A stretch of DNA of 64,000 bases. It comes from Omphiscola glabra (Eukaryota; Mollusca; Gastropoda; Lymnaeidae). Position numbers and translations under genes: made by a program. The stretch lies in NCBI GenBank assembly GCA_964017045.1, contig OZ024798.1, forward strand, positions 27,394,347 through 27,458,346. Reading direction: 5' to 3'. Positions 1 through 12,302 of this stretch are shown here, piece after piece. The number at the start of each line of letters is the position of its first letter. Position 1 is the first letter of the stretch. Under the pieces are notes generated by a model. That model did no database searches and was not told the DNA's origin. It saw only the letters and a list, made by a program, of their open reading frames with translations.

Positions 1-390
1 TAAAGTCACAGGAAATAAAGTCACAGGAAATAAAGTCACAGGAAAAAAGTCACAGGAAATAAAGTCACAGGAAATAAAGTCACAGGAAAAAAGTCACAGG
101 AAAAAAGTCACAGGAAATAAAGTCACAGGAAATAAAGTCACAGGAAAAAAAGTCACAGGAAATAAAGTCACAGGAAATAAAGTCACAGGAAATAAAGTCA
201 CAGGAAAAAAGTCACAGGAAAAAAGTCACAGGAAATAAAGTCACAGGAAAAAAGTCACAAGAAATAAAGTCACAGGAAAAAAAGTCACAGGAAATAAAGT
301 CACAGGAAATAAAGTCACAGGAAATAAAGTCACAGGAAAAAAAGTCACAGGAAATAAAGTCACAGGAAAAAAAGTCACAGGAAAAAAAGT
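1..390. repeat. Minisatellite, 15-bp unit, ~26 copies (truncated by the window start)
   Basis: Unit AAAGTCACAGGAAAT with A-run length variation. Confidence 0.95.
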
Positions 391-424
391 CAGTCATCAG
401 ATATCTTAAATAAATTCTGAAAAG

Positions 425-952
425 AGTGGTGGGATCCCTTTCCTAATGGGATCCCATAGCCCATCGGGCTCCCCACCCCAAATTGTATCCCATATTCCAT
501 TTTAATCCCGACCCCAATCGGATCCCGACCCCATTGGGTTACAGATCCAGATTTAGATACCAAGAGGGATCCCGTTTCCAAATCGGAAATTGGAATTTTG
601 GATCCCATTGGAATCCCAACAACATTGGGATACCGATCCCGATTGGTATCCCATTAGGATCCCTACCCCATTGGGATCCTGATCCAGATTGGGATCCCGT
701 TTCCAAATGGGATCCAAATGGGGATACTGACCCCATTGGAATCCCGACCACATTGGGATACCGATCCTGATTGGGATCCCTTTCCCTAAAGGATCCCATC
801 GAGATTTTGACGCCATTGGGATCACAACCCCAATTGGGTCCCATTCCCGATTGGTATCCATTTCCAGAAAAGGATCTCATTTGGGATCACAACCCCATTT
901 GGGATCTCGACGCCATTGGGATCCCGACCCCATTGGGATCCCGAACCCATGT
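425..952. repeat. Degenerate GGGATCCC-rich tandem repeat
   Basis: Loose ~16-bp periodicity around GATCCCGACCCCATTGG, with many BamHI-like palindromic GGATCC cores. Confidence 0.85.
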
Positions 953-1079
953 AAAAAGCCTTGGTGGAACAGAGCCACCCATAAATCCACAAACCCAAAA
1001 ACATTCACTGTTATATATGATTTATATAATAAACACTGAAAATTAGGAGTTTATATAGGCGGCGGTGGTATTAGGAGCT

Positions 1080-1242
1080 GTGGGGTTGGAAGGGAGGAGG
1101 CAATAGACGCAAATGTGTCAAGCGTAATTGCCCCAACTGCTGCTTTTGGAAGCTTGTTCCAGTCCGTGACTGCATCATCATTCCCAGAACGCGATCTGAA
1201 TTCCAAGTCAATTATTAAGAAAACTTGTGCTTTAGACGTCAA
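1080..1242 (-). pseudogene. LINE reverse transcriptase C-terminal remnant
   Basis: The minus strand encodes AVTDWNKLPKAAVGAITLDT followed by FASIASSLP. The DWN-x-LP motif is typical of the C-terminal end of CR1/Jockey-like LINE ORFs. It matches the remnant at 12.7 kb on the other strand. Confidence 0.65.
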
Positions 1243-1294
1243 TTCTTAGTGAGTCGTGGAAAGATGAGAAGACTGCATCCTGCTATCTGTGTAA

Positions 1295-1573
1295 TTCCCT
1301 AAAGCATCAAAGGTTTTACTAGCACACAGCGACACGTTTAACAACGTCCTTTGTAAAAAATGCGGAAAAGAATACATAAGTGATACAGGTCGTCGCCTTG
1401 GAGACCGTTTTCAAGAACATCTGTACAACGGCAATAAACAAGCCCTTTGTCCCGTTTCAAACTATTTCAACAGTGCTAACCATAATATAATAATGGACAC
1501 TGCAGTTACTGGTATATTGTATGAGAGTACAGTTTATATGGAAAAGGAATTATTAATAAGAATTGGTACGTAG
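1295..1573 (+). pseudogene. Penelope-like element GIY-YIG endonuclease remnant
   Basis: The open frame ends with TAG at 1571-1573. It encodes LCKKCGKEYISDTGRRLGDR, then FQEHLYNG and PVSNYFNSANH. The paired Cys, the Y-I...TGR-x-L-x-x-R-x-x-EH pattern and the downstream HFN-like NYFNSANH are characteristic of the C-terminal GIY-YIG nuclease of Penelope-like elements. No RT portion was recognised nearby. Confidence 0.75.
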
Positions 1574-2594
1574 ATTTCATAAGGTATAAAACAAATTAAC
1601 AATTTTACACAACTACAATGTCTTTTTTTTAAATGTTTGGTTTCAAGTCCACCCACTTTCTTTCCATTAATCTGATCTTTTATTTCCGTTAGGGCCTTGT
1701 CCCCATTCTTATTCTTTTCTTTCATTTTCTTAGGTATAGGTAGGATAAACAAATGTCCCGTACATTTAGATTTATATTAGCATTTGCTGAAATGTTTTGA
1801 ATGTCTGTACTGTCTATTCATAATTAAAGCTTAACATATTTTGTTTGTGTCTTATTAATCTATTTTTCTGTAATAAGGTAACAACGTTGAGTGTATTTAG
1901 TTCCATTTCTGACGTCCCGATGATAAAATACATGGGTGTATATAAAAAAAAAAAAAGTTTTAAAATTGACACATTGACAATGGATTCAAAAACCTGACCA
2001 TTGTTAGCATGGGAAAATTCCCTTCCCCGCCTCTACGTCCTTCCTGTTACGCCCCCCCCCCCCCAACCTTTTTTCCAGAATTCAACATTAAAACTCTCAA
2101 CACCAAAACCTAACTACTGCGAAATTTTTGTGGGGTTTTAAAAAAAGAAAGGTATTGCAAGTTTCACACCACGTCGGTACACAACAGACGCGAACACAGA
2201 GCCCGGTGGAGACTGGTGAGTTTCCTTTGATTCCCGTCACAGATTAATTGTCCAGTAACTGAAAACATGATCCCCAGTGAATACAGACCACCAGATAGGG
2301 AAGGGAAATAAATGTCAGTACAAGGTGAAAATTTGTGTTTGAAAAGATTGTTTTATTTTATCTCAAGACAAAAAAAAAAAAAAAAACATACTCTCCTTCT
2401 GTTATGCAAATGACAAAGGGACAGCAGCAGCACTGTAAACTTTAATTGAGTGGTTCGACGTGGGTTGTGTTAATATTATCTCCCCCCACAATGTTTGCTT
2501 AGCTTTTTTTTTATTCAGATAAAAGGAGTGGGGTGGGATGGAAGGTTCCCGTTCAGCAAATTGTTCTCAGCCTTTTCTTCCAAAATGAGAGATA
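1574..2594. other. Unannotated AT-rich stretch
   Basis: No gene or repeat array recognised; contains poly-C and poly-A runs near 2050 and 2370. Confidence 0.5.
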
Positions 2595-2597
2595 GTT

Positions 2598-3216
2598 AAG
2601 GTAGCTACAGAGTAGACGTAGCAGGATTCAGTAGGTCAGAGGAGTTTTGAATTTGACAGGATAAGTAGGTCAGTTGAGTGTTGAATTTGATGACAGGATT
2701 AGTAGGTCAGTGGAGCTTTGAATTTGACAGGATTAGTAGGTCAGGGGAGCTTTAAATTTGACAGGATTAGTAGGTCAGTGGAGCTTTGATTTTGACAGGA
2801 TTAGTAGGTCAGTGGAGCTTTGAATTTGACAGAATTAGTAGGTCAGTGGAGCTTTGAATTTGACAGGATTGGTAGGTCAGTGGCGCTTTGAATTTGACAG
2901 GATTAGTAGGTCAGTGGAGCTTTGAATTTGACAGGTTTAGTAGGTCAGTGGCGCTTTGAATTTGACAGGATTAGTAGGTCAGTGGAGCTTTGAATTTAAC
3001 AGGATTAGTAGGTCAGTGGAGCTTTGAATTTGACAGGATTAGTAGGTCAGTGGTGCTTTGAATTTGACAGGATTAGTAGGTCAGTGGAGCTTTGAATTCG
3101 ACATGATTAGTAGGTCAGTGGAGCTTTGAATTTGACAGGATTAGTAGGTCAGTGGAGCTTTGAATTTAACAGGATTAGTAGGTCAGTGGAGCTTTGAATT
3201 TGACTGGATTAGTTAG
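2598..3216. repeat. Minisatellite, 34-bp unit, ~18 copies
   Basis: Unit contains TTAGTAGGTCAGTGGAGC and TTTGAATTTGACAGGA; a few units carry GGCGC or GGTGC variants. Confidence 0.95.
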
Positions 3217-3524
3217 GAGAACTGACAAAATTTGTTTTAAACTTTACTTTGCAGTCCTTTCTTCGTAGAGTGAATTAAATACAATTAAGTTCAAATATCT
3301 CTTTCAAATATAAATGACCAATCCACGAAGCGTGTGTCTTTTAGACGACTTTAAGCAAATTTTAAGGAGACGTTAAAATGAAAGCTTTCTTACCAAGACC
3401 AGAGCTGTACTCTCCGATGAATCGTCTGGTCAGATACCGGACTGTGATGGCTGAAGAGACAAGAGAGTATCATGTGTTACTATCATTGCTTTTTTTATCT
3501 CATTGAACATTGACAATCTATGAG

Positions 3525-3745
3525 TTTAAACTATTCGTGTGGTCCTAAACATCGTTTACACTATTCTTGTGGTCCTAAACATCGTTTACACTATTCTTGT
3601 GGTCCTAAACATCGTTTACACTATTCTTGTGGTCCTAAACATCTTTTACACTATTCTTGTTGTCCTAAACATCGTTTACACTATTCGTGTGGTCCTAAAC
3701 ATTGTTTACACTATTCGTGTGGTCCTAAACATTGTTTTTACACTT
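3525..3745. repeat. Minisatellite, 30-bp unit, ~7 copies
   Basis: Unit contains CTATTCTTGTGGTCCTAAAC. The 30-bp period keeps frames open, giving an apparent 85-codon ORF that is not called as a gene. Confidence 0.95.
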
Positions 3746-4224
3746 TTGCTGTATTCAAGCAGTTTGGGAAAGTGTAAGTGATATCAAAATACACAACATT
3801 TACAAGAAAAAGTGACATTTGATCTGATGTATTTACCTTAGCAAGTAAGAGATTTGAAATGATAAGTACAATTCATTTAATTGAATAGATACACGTACGC
3901 ATCAGAGCGTTTGTGCTGGGTATTAGGAAATGAAGATAACTATTAATATTAACAAACTAACAAACATTCAGAGGAGTTGACAGAGTTTTTGGCGCCGGGG
4001 GCCAGGATTCATTTTCATGCCCCTTCCCCGCCCCACTTTTCCAGCGCTTAAACCCATACCCTCAAAACTCATTGTGGTGCTCCTAAGTTGACTGGCGCCC
4101 GGGAACATCTTCCCCCCCCCCCTTTTTTTTTTCCTTGCAAACATTTTCTCACCTGATTTTCCAACACCTTTAGCCCCAAGCACGTTGATACGTAGACTGG
4201 CACAGAGAGTCTTCATGTTGTCTG

Positions 4225-4568
4225 TATTAAGGAAGACACAGATGAGACATGAGAAGTATGAAGGAAAATACAGACGAGACATGAGATGTATGAAGGAAAA
4301 CACAGACGAGACATAAGATGCAGGAAGGAAAACACAGACGAGACATGAGATGTATGAAGGAAAACACAGACGAGACATGAGATGTATGAAGGAAAACACA
4401 GACGAGACCTGAGATTCATGAAGGAAAACACCGACGAGACATAAGATGCAGGAAGGAAAACACAGACAAGACATGAGATTCATGAAGGAAAACACAGACG
4501 AGACATGAGATTCATGAAGGAAAACACAGACGAGACATGAGATTCATGAAGGAAAACACAGACGAAAC
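4225..4568. repeat. Minisatellite, 32-bp unit, ~10 copies
   Basis: Unit contains GAGACATGAGAT and GAAGGAAAACACAGAC. Confidence 0.93.
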
Positions 4569-4727
4569 ATAATATGTGCGATTTAAATCTGGATTGATTC
4601 ATGAGTAGCTGAGAGTAAAAATGAATTGGTTGAGTACTCATTTGTTGGATTTGTGGGGTGGGATGGGGGGTTGTTAAGCATATTCATTATAGAAGTCTAA
4701 ACCCTGGACTCAATCAAACACGACACA

Positions 4728-4840
4728 CACAAGTAGTGCCTAGTGACACACACAAGTAGTGTCTAGTGACACACACAAGCAGTGTCTAATGACACACAGA
4801 AGTAGTGTCTAGTGACACACACAAGTAGTGTCTAGTCGTG
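4728..4840. repeat. Minisatellite, 23-bp unit, 5 copies
   Basis: Unit core GACACACACAAGTAGTGTCT. Confidence 0.9.
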
Positions 4841-4962
4841 GACTCAGTGGCTCAATTTGAACAAGTTTAAGCATTGTCTTTTTCAAACGTTCCTATAATT
4901 AGAAATGTCGACAGAATAATAGTTTTGTTTTTGTAATATATTTTCCTTCACTTTCTTTCATC

Positions 4963-5012
4963 TCCTTTACTTTCGTGCATCTCCTTTACTTTCTTGCATC
5001 TCCTTTACTTCC
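4963..5012. repeat. Small tandem repeat, 19-bp unit, ~3 copies
   Basis: Unit CTTTCTTGCATCTCCTTTA. Confidence 0.8.
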
Positions 5013-5132
5013 ATAGGGATAGAAAGACCGGTATCTCAGTAAAAAATGTCACCCATATAGAACATTATCGCTACCCATACCAGGGTATCACCTTCCTCTG
5101 TCTGTCATGTGACATCATGACAGTGGTGTAAC

Positions 5133-5322
5133 CAGGGCCGGATTTACAATTTTAGGGGCCCTAGGCCAAAAACATTTGAGGCCCCATTTTGAAAAATAAA
5201 AAATATTGCTATTTTTTTTATTCAAAAAAATATTTTTATATACTACTCCCAATTTTGGTGCCCCTTATTTTGCGGGGCCCCTAGGCCACAGCCTAGTCGG
5301 CCTGCCTGTAAATCCGGCCCTG
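5133..5322. mobile_element. hAT MITE with CAGGGCCGGATTTACA ends (190 bp)
   Basis: Ends CAGGGCCGGATTTACA and TGTAAATCCGGCCCTG form a perfect 16-bp inverted repeat. The perfect 8-bp duplication GGTGTAAC lies at 5125-5132 and 5323-5330. Non-coding. Confidence 0.93.
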
Positions 5323-5879
5323 GGTGTAACATGACTGCCAGCGACCCCGGGGCAGACTTGTTTTTGCACCCTTAAAAGTCTTTTCTATCAATAAGTTTTG
5401 ATATTATATCAATGAGTACTGCACCCTTAAAAAGATATGATATCAATAAGTATTGCACTCCTAAAAGTCCATTCTATCAAAAAGTTTTGCACCACTTATT
5501 TATGTCTTGTATGTTTATTATTTTACAAAACCATTTTATTTTTTTCAAAGAATGTGAACTCTTTCACAGTGCACTTGTTAAAATTTTACATAGGGCGCCT
5601 TGCGATAACCTGGATGTAGCCGAAAGTTTGGGAACCTCTGATTTAGTTCATTGAATATGTCGAAGTACGCAATGTGCGCACGTTAGTACAAACAGCATTT
5701 CGCCCTCAAGAGAGAATCGAACCACAACCTTAATGAGCTGTCGCATCCGTCCATTTATTGTTATTCAGTCTATAATAAACATGGACATGGACATGGACAT
5801 GGACATGCAATAAAATTAGAGTTTAGAAATTGTACAACGCATACAAACTAACACGTAGGACTTTAAAACAAATATATAT

Positions 5880-6072
5880 AGGTGACTTTTTCCCGTGAAG
5901 TTTCATTCCTGAGACCTTTCTTTCCTGAGACCTTTCTCCTTTGACATTTTTCCCTGAGACTTTCTTATCAGTGACTTTTTTTCTTGTGACTTTTTTCCTG
6001 TGACACTTTTTCCTGTGACATTTTTTTCCTGAGACCTTTCTCCTTTGACTTTGTTTCCTGAGACATTTCTTC
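5880..6072. repeat. Degenerate CCTGTGAC/CCTGAGAC tandem repeat
   Basis: Repeated TTTTTTCCTGTGAC and TTTCTCCTTTGAC words. This is the reverse complement of the 15-bp family at 1-390. It abuts the RTE fragment at 6086. Confidence 0.8.
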
Positions 6073-6085
6073 TTTATCTTCTTCT

Positions 6086-6468
6086 TCTTATGACTTTTTA
6101 CCCCGTCTGGGACATAGGCCGTCCGCAAGAATTTTCCACTCATCCCGGTCCTGTGCTTTCCTTTCCAATTGCTTCCAGGTGTATCCCATATTTTGCGTGT
6201 CTGCCTCTAGCTCGCGTCTCCATGTATTCTTTGGTTTTCCTCTCTTTCTTTTTCCCTGTGGATTCCATGTTAGGGATTGTCTGGTAATGCTATCTGGGGG
6301 TTTTCGGAGAGTATGCCCTATCCACTTCCATCTTTTCTTAATGATGTCTTCATCAATGGGTACATTGTAAAACCTCTCTAGTAGATCTTTGCCCCCCCCC
6401 CTTTCCGGAGCTCCAGTCGACATGTCCGTCCCAAAAATGACATGTCGGTAAAGAGGCGTTTGCCGCAA
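6086..6468 (-). pseudogene. 5'-truncated 3' fragment of a related RTE-type element
   Basis: The minus strand encodes [20 protein letters not shown], then TWNPQGKRKRGKPKNTWRRE and a C-terminus ending GLCPRRGKKS. This parallels the C-terminal block of the element at 29.4-32.8 kb. After the stop the minus strand has an AAG-rich simple tail. Sequence upstream of about 6400 is a C-run and unrelated DNA, so this is a typical 5'-truncated copy. Confidence 0.85.
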
Positions 6469-6479
6469 ACCCCCCCTCC

Positions 6480-7100
6480 CCTTGAAACGCTTACCCGGGG
6501 TACAGTAACACCATGTTGGGGACCTGCACTGAAAGGCAAAGGTAACGCACGGAAACTACGCTAGAAAGAGCACGGCTGCATGGTTTCCTACCAAGTTCAG
6601 TTGAAAATAACGCAGAAACAGGTCGCCGTATGGATATGAGGTGAGGGAACGTGGCGACCCTCACCGATGATTCTAAATATGAAGTCTTTGAGGGTACTCC
6701 CCCTGGGCGACCTCTTTTCTCTCCCAGCTGCGGTGTGACTAAATCACATAAAAAAACCACGTAAACCCTATTAGAGGGCGTCTGTAAAACACATGCGCGT
6801 CTCCCCGGGGTGGTTTGGGGGGGGGGGGACATAAGAGACGTAAAATATATCCACCCCAGCCCCAGAAAGTCCGTCCCGATTGCTGTGTGAAAGCAGCACC
6901 CCGGCCGGCCAGGCGTTCCTTCTCTGGTGCCGCCTCACTCGCATAGTCAATCGAATGGAAGGGTGGGTGAGGCTGTCTCCGGCGTGCCACTTCGCGGCCT
7001 GACTGGAATAGAGACCAGGGGGGGGTGGTTGAATTCCGGTTGGGAGTGGCGGAGGTGCGCTGGGAAAGACTTCATGAGCTTCGGCTCGATAGTTCGCTGA
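6480..7100. repeat. GC-rich repeat related to the 63.3-kb insertion
   Basis: GC-rich tract in an AT-rich setting. It shares a CCC(A/T)TTAGAGGGCGTC block and its neighbourhood with 63318-63740. Open frames here look like compositional artefacts. Ends were not determined. Confidence 0.45.
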
Positions 7101-7106
7101 TTTTCT

Positions 7107-7165
7107 TAAGTAGATTAGATTAGATAAGTAGATCTTTATTAGTGATGGTATTTGGCCATTTTATG
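7107..7165 (-). mobile_element. Short LINE 3' tail with TAATC-type microsatellite
   Basis: On the minus strand, AATAAAGATCTACTTATC is followed by repeated CTAAT units. This resembles the 3' end of the CR1-like remnant at 26.5 kb. Only the extreme 3' end is present. Confidence 0.45.
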
Positions 7166-7169
7166 TCCA

Positions 7170-8015
7170 GAGACCTCTCTCCTGTGTCATTTTTCCTAGA
7201 ATCCCCAACCCCGCCAAAAAATGAATCAAACGGTAAATTATATACTGTATATGTATATATGTATATATTTACCAAATTACCGTCTTGTGATATAAGAAAA
7301 CAATTGTAAGCCGGAGACCCCCTCCCCCCGCACCCCCACCCCTTACTATTTTTTTAAAATGTGTTTACCTGCGACTTCTCTGCCCGGAAGTGACATGTGA
7401 GTTGTGAATGGCCGCCAGCGAAGCAAGAGCAGGAACCGTAAAAATGTGAAGTGATATTAAGGGGCCATAATCCATCTCACAAGGGCAATTAATGTTGTGT
7501 GCGTTCTGTCTAGACAAAGAGGGGGGGGGTGTGGGTGTGGTGAGAGTGGTTTTGGGATCAAGTCAGACGTAATTCAGCTCCGGAGCCGCAACATTTTTTT
7601 TAAAACGAGTGTTCATTATATAGTTTTCCAGTGTATCTTCTCCATTCACCACTGGAGAAGGAATTTTGAATCAAAACTTTATTTCCTTTTTGGGCTAGTC
7701 TAGCATTTAAATAAGAGCTTAGAAAATGTTTAGGTTGTGCTCAGTAAGAAAACAATGGGACTTTGTCGTAGCTGCCATGGGAGGGGGAGGAGGGGTACCA
7801 TGGGAGGGGGAGGAGGGGGGCATTCAATAGCCGCTGAAGGAAAGACCCAATCGATACCTACGAAGCTGACCACAATGTCTTGAACCAAAACAATGTCACT
7901 GTCTAAGACCCAGAGCAGTCACGTGTGCCTTACGACCCATAAGCCTGCAAAGGGCCTCGGTTATCTAAGGGGTCCAAAGGTGTTAAGTGGACGAAATTGA
8001 AACTTGAAACCATCA
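7170..8015. other. Unannotated stretch
   Basis: No gene recognised. Includes an AT microsatellite near 7245 and a 2-copy CATGGGAGGGGGAGGAGGGG duplication near 7780. Confidence 0.5.
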
Positions 8016-8019
8016 ACTT

Positions 8020-8442
8020 TGAATGCAGGGAACAGCACCACTGCCAGTAGCCACCCCCGAATACAGGAAACAGCACCACTACCAGTAGCCACCCTTGAAT
8101 GCAGGGAACAGCACCACTACCAGTAGCCACCCTTGCATACAGGACACAGCACCACTACCAGTAGCCACCCTTGAATACAGGGCACAGCAACACTACCAGT
8201 AGCCACCCTTGAATACAGGGCACAGCAACACTACCAGTAGCCACCCCAGAATGCAGGGCACAGCAACACTACCAGTAGCCACCCCAGAATGCAGGGCACA
8301 GCAACACTACCAGTAGCCACCCCAGAATGCAGGGCACAGCAACACTACCAGTAGCCACCCCAGAATTCAGGGCACAGCAACACTACCAGTAGCCACCCCA
8401 GAATTCAGGGCACAGCACCACTACCAGTAGCCAACCCAGAAT
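8020..8442. repeat. Minisatellite, 38-bp unit, ~11 copies
   Basis: Unit contains GGGCACAGCAACACTACCAG and TAGCCACCCCAGAATGCA. Confidence 0.95.
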
Positions 8443-8444
8443 GA

Positions 8445-9438
8445 AGAATAATAATATCTAATTTCCTAAAAAGACCATTCATAATTATAGGATAATATGG
8501 TAGGATGTTCATATCTTTAAAAATTACACCCACGCAAAATAGGATTTATAGTGGTCAAAGTCTGATGTGTGTGTGTGTGTGAAATGGAGGGATACGATAT
8601 CACGTATGGCGACGTGACACAGCGATACGTGACACAGCGATACGTGATACAACAATTTATAAAAATCCTAATCGGCCAATCATCATTTTTTGACAATCTG
8701 CCCACAAATATTTCCTTTGGCAGACGGTGCACATGTAAAGACCGTGTTTACATTTCCCTGGCAGACAAAATAGTGTCATGTGTCGCAGACATGTCGTTGT
8801 CGTCCCCCCCCCCCCCCCCCCAACGTTTGTTAAGTTTGACGTATGAATCCTGTAGAACATGTGAATGACTTGGGGTTGAGACGAGCTGATAACTGATACG
8901 GTTTGAGATCAGACCCGACGGTAAAGCCGACATACTCTCGAAACCACCAAATTGCCTTCGGCCTTCGTCTGTCAGATTTAATTCCCCCTTGTTCCGTATC
9001 ACAAGCTCGTCAAGCCACCCCCACCCCTCCCCCCAACCACCATCCCCTCCCCCCCCCCTGCTAATTCTTCACCTCTTTATTTGCCGTATAAATACTAGAC
9101 AGAATTGGCTGATCATTTATCTCGTGCGGATTTTTCTCCACTTATGACAGCGGTTCGTACGATATTAAATGCCTATTCCAATTAATTCTACAGCATTCGC
9201 AAAGTGAAGGATTTCCAGGGGAGAATTTTTAAAGAAAAAAATATATCAATTATCATATAGAAATTAAAATTAATGTTACATTTACTTAAATTACAGTTAG
9301 AAAAAAATATATTAGTGGATACAGTTATAATGTAGGAACATATATTACTATGAGTATTGCTTTCTTAATTATTTTTATAAAATATTATAAGCAAAAATTG
9401 TGTATTTTTAGTTCACTTTGAAAAATGAGAGTGTGAGC
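8445..9438. other. Unannotated stretch
   Basis: No gene recognised. Contains a GT microsatellite and three CGTGACACAGCGATA copies near 8570-8660, and a long C-run near 8805. Confidence 0.5.
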
Positions 9439-9615
9439 TATGACGTAGCTAGGGTAATCCAATTTGCATTGCCCCCCTCCCCCCCTCCCCCCCCCCCCAA
9501 AAAAAAAACCTCACTTTCCACGAACAGAAAATTCACACTTAGCCGAAAATGTCGCCCCTCCATATAAAGACAAAAAGTGTCGCCCGTGGCCTACTACCCC
9601 TCCGCCACCCTGTGG
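9439..9615. mobile_element. Degraded relative of the 50.5-kb MITE
   Basis: Starts near GACGTAGCTAGGGTAATCC and shares GCCGAAAATGTCGCCCCTCC and CATATAAAGACAAAA with the 50525-50692 copy. A long C/A-run disrupts the middle. The right end is near CCGCCACCCTG, with no clear target duplication. Confidence 0.5.
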
Positions 9616-9942
9616 CTGAAGTCGGGCGCCGTCTACTCCATCGCTGAGTGAATTTCCTCGCCGAACCATTTGGGGCCCTCAAAGACGCCCCACTTTTTAT
9701 ATGCTGATCAGGGCCGAAGGCGCCTTGATTGCTAAGGCCGGCGCCGGCCGAGGGCGCCAATGAGACAGGGGCGGATGCTGTCATTCAACTAGGATGTTTA
9801 GAGTATATGTTGCCTGTCAACTACGGCAAAAGCTATGTTACTCCATGAAGCGGAGGTGGTGTAGCTTCGACGTACCTGTTTCCAAAGACATATAATTATT
9901 TCCTACTTGAAATTTGTAATCAATACACGCGTGACAGGGCCG

Positions 9943-11227
9943 TCATACACATGGGTGTACATTGCTCAAGGTGGGTTGTGTCAGACACATGGGTGTACAT
10001 TGCTCAATGTCGGTTGTGTCAGACACAGGGGTGTACATTGCTCAAGGTGGGGTTGTGTCAGACACAAGGGTGTACATTGCTCAATGTGGGTTGTGCCAGA
10101 CACAGGGGTGTACATTGGTCAAGGTGGGTTGTGTCAGACACAGGGGTGTACATTGCTTAAGGTGATGTTATGTCAGACACATGGGTATACATTGGTCAAG
10201 GTGGGTTGTGTCAGACACAGGGCAGGGGTGTACATTGCTCAAGTTTGGGTTGTGTCAGACACATGGGTGTACATTGCTCAAGGTGGGGTTGTGTCAGACA
10301 CATGGGTGTACATTGCTCAAGGTGGGTTGTGTCAGACACAGGGGTGTACATTGCTCAAGGTGGGTTGTGTCAGACACATGGGTGTACATTGCTCAAGGTG
10401 GGTTGTGTCAGACACAGGGGTGTACATTGCTCAAGGTGGGGTTGTGTCAGACACATGGGTGTACATTGCTCAAGGTGGGGTTGTGTCAGACACATGGGTG
10501 TACATTGCTCAATGTCGGTTGTGTCAGACACAGGGGTGTACATTGCTCAAGGTGGGGTTGTGTCAGACACAAGGGTGTACATTGCTCAATGTGGGTTGTG
10601 TCAGACACAGGGGTGTACATTGGTCAAGGTGGGTTGTGTCAGACACAGGGGTGTACATTGCTCAAGGTGATGTTATGTCAGACACATGGGTATACATTGG
10701 TCAAGGTGGGTTGTGTCAGACACAGGGCAGGGGTGTACATTGCTCAAGTTTGGGTTGTGTCAGACACATGGGTGTACATTGCTCAAGGTGGGGTTGTGTC
10801 AGACACATGGGTGTACATTGCTCAAGGTGGGTTGTGTCAGACACAGGGGTGTACATTGCTCAAGGTGGGTTGTGTCAGACACAGGGGTGTACAATGCTCA
10901 AGGTGATGTTGTGTCAGACACAGGGGTGTACATTGGTCAAGGTGGGTTGTGTCAGACACAGGGCAGGGGTGTACATTGCTCAAGTTTGGGTTGTGTCAGA
11001 CACAGGGGTGTACATTGCTCAAGGTGGGTTGTGTCAGACACAGGGGTGTACATTGCTCAAGGTGGGTTGTGTCAGACACAGGGGTGTACATTGCTCAAGG
11101 TGGGTTGTGTCAGACACAGGGTGTACATTGCTCAAGGTGGGTTGTGTCAGACACAGGGGTGTACATTGCTCAAGGTGGGTTGTGTCAGACACAAGGGTGT
11201 ACATTGCTCAAGGTGGGTTGTGTCGAT
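9943..11227. repeat. Minisatellite, 38-39-bp unit, ~33 copies, with a 505-bp higher-order repeat
   Basis: Unit contains GTGTACATTGCTCAAGGTGG and TTGTGTCAGACACA. Marker variants (GATGTTATGTCAGAC followed by GGGCAGGGG) at 10164 recur at 10669. Open frames up to 457 codons come from the repeat period and are not genes. Confidence 0.95.
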
Positions 11228-11327
11228 GCTCAAAATATGCGACCACGAGTAAAGAATTTGTTTGTTACATTTTTTATTAAATTTAAAAATAAATATAAAT
11301 TAAGAGTCACATGACAAATAGTTATCT

Positions 11328-12034
11328 GGCTGTAAACACATACTTATTTGGTCGTACACATACTTATCTGGCCGTACACATACTTATCTGACCGTACACA
11401 TACTGATCTGGCCGTGCACATACTTACCTGACCGTACACATACTGATCTGGCCGTGCACATACTTACCTGACCGTACACATACTGATCTGGCCGTGCACA
11501 TACTTACCTGACCGTACACATACTGATCTGGCCGTGCACATACTTATCTGGCCGTATACATACTTATCTGACCGTACACATACTGATCTGGCCGTGCACA
11601 TACTTACCTGACCGTACACATACTGATCTGGCCGTGCACATACTTATCTGGCCGTATACATATTTATCTGGCCGTACAAATACTTATCTGGCCGTACACA
11701 TACTTATCTGGCCGTACACATACTTATCTGGCCGTACACATACTTACCTGACCGTACACATACTGATCTGGCCGTGCACATACTTATCTGGCCGTACACA
11801 TACTTATCTGACCGTACACATACTTATCTGGCCGTACACATACCTATCTGGCCGTACACATACTTATCTGGCCGTACACATACTTATCTGGCCGTACACA
11901 TACTTATCTGACCGTACACATACTTATCTGGCCGTACACATACTTATCTGACCGTACACATACTGATCTGGCCGTGCACATACTTATCTGGCCGTACACA
12001 TACTTATCTGGCCGTACACATACTTATCTTACCG
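11328..12034. repeat. Minisatellite, 20-bp unit, ~35 copies, partly 40-bp dimers
   Basis: Unit CACATACTTATCTGGCCGTA; variants ACTGATCTGGCCGTGCAC and ACTTACCTGACCGTACAC alternate as 40-bp dimers between 11400 and 11640. Confidence 0.96.
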
Positions 12035-12302
12035 GCGACGAAACTGATACTCGAAAATGTCCAATTAAATGTTGTTCTTTTTTTGTTGTTGTCTGAATCT
12101 GAGTGTTCCAAAACAAAGTTGTTGGGGATTGGTTGCTGGGATTCTGTGGTGCTAATTTTATCTCAGACACGCCCTACGTCTGCTTACAAGTAAATCTAAC
12201 TTAGATTGGCCTCATACTGGGCTTAATCCCACTCTTTGCGCCACAAAAGCCAACCAGTATTTATTGGTTGATATCAAATTCTAATTTGATGACGACTCTT
12301 TG

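Noticed and set aside
5690..5735. B-box-like GGTTCGATTCTC on the minus strand near 5.7 kb
   Set aside because: No convincing A box at the right distance and no defined element ends.
8020..8442. CRISPR-like appearance of regular 36-39-bp repeats (also at 9.9 and 23.3 kb)
   Set aside because: Repeats are contiguous tandem units without unique spacers, in a eukaryotic context with no cas genes.
9907..11280. 457-codon open frame on the plus strand
   Set aside because: Product of the 38-39-bp array; overlapping frames are equally open and no domain is present.
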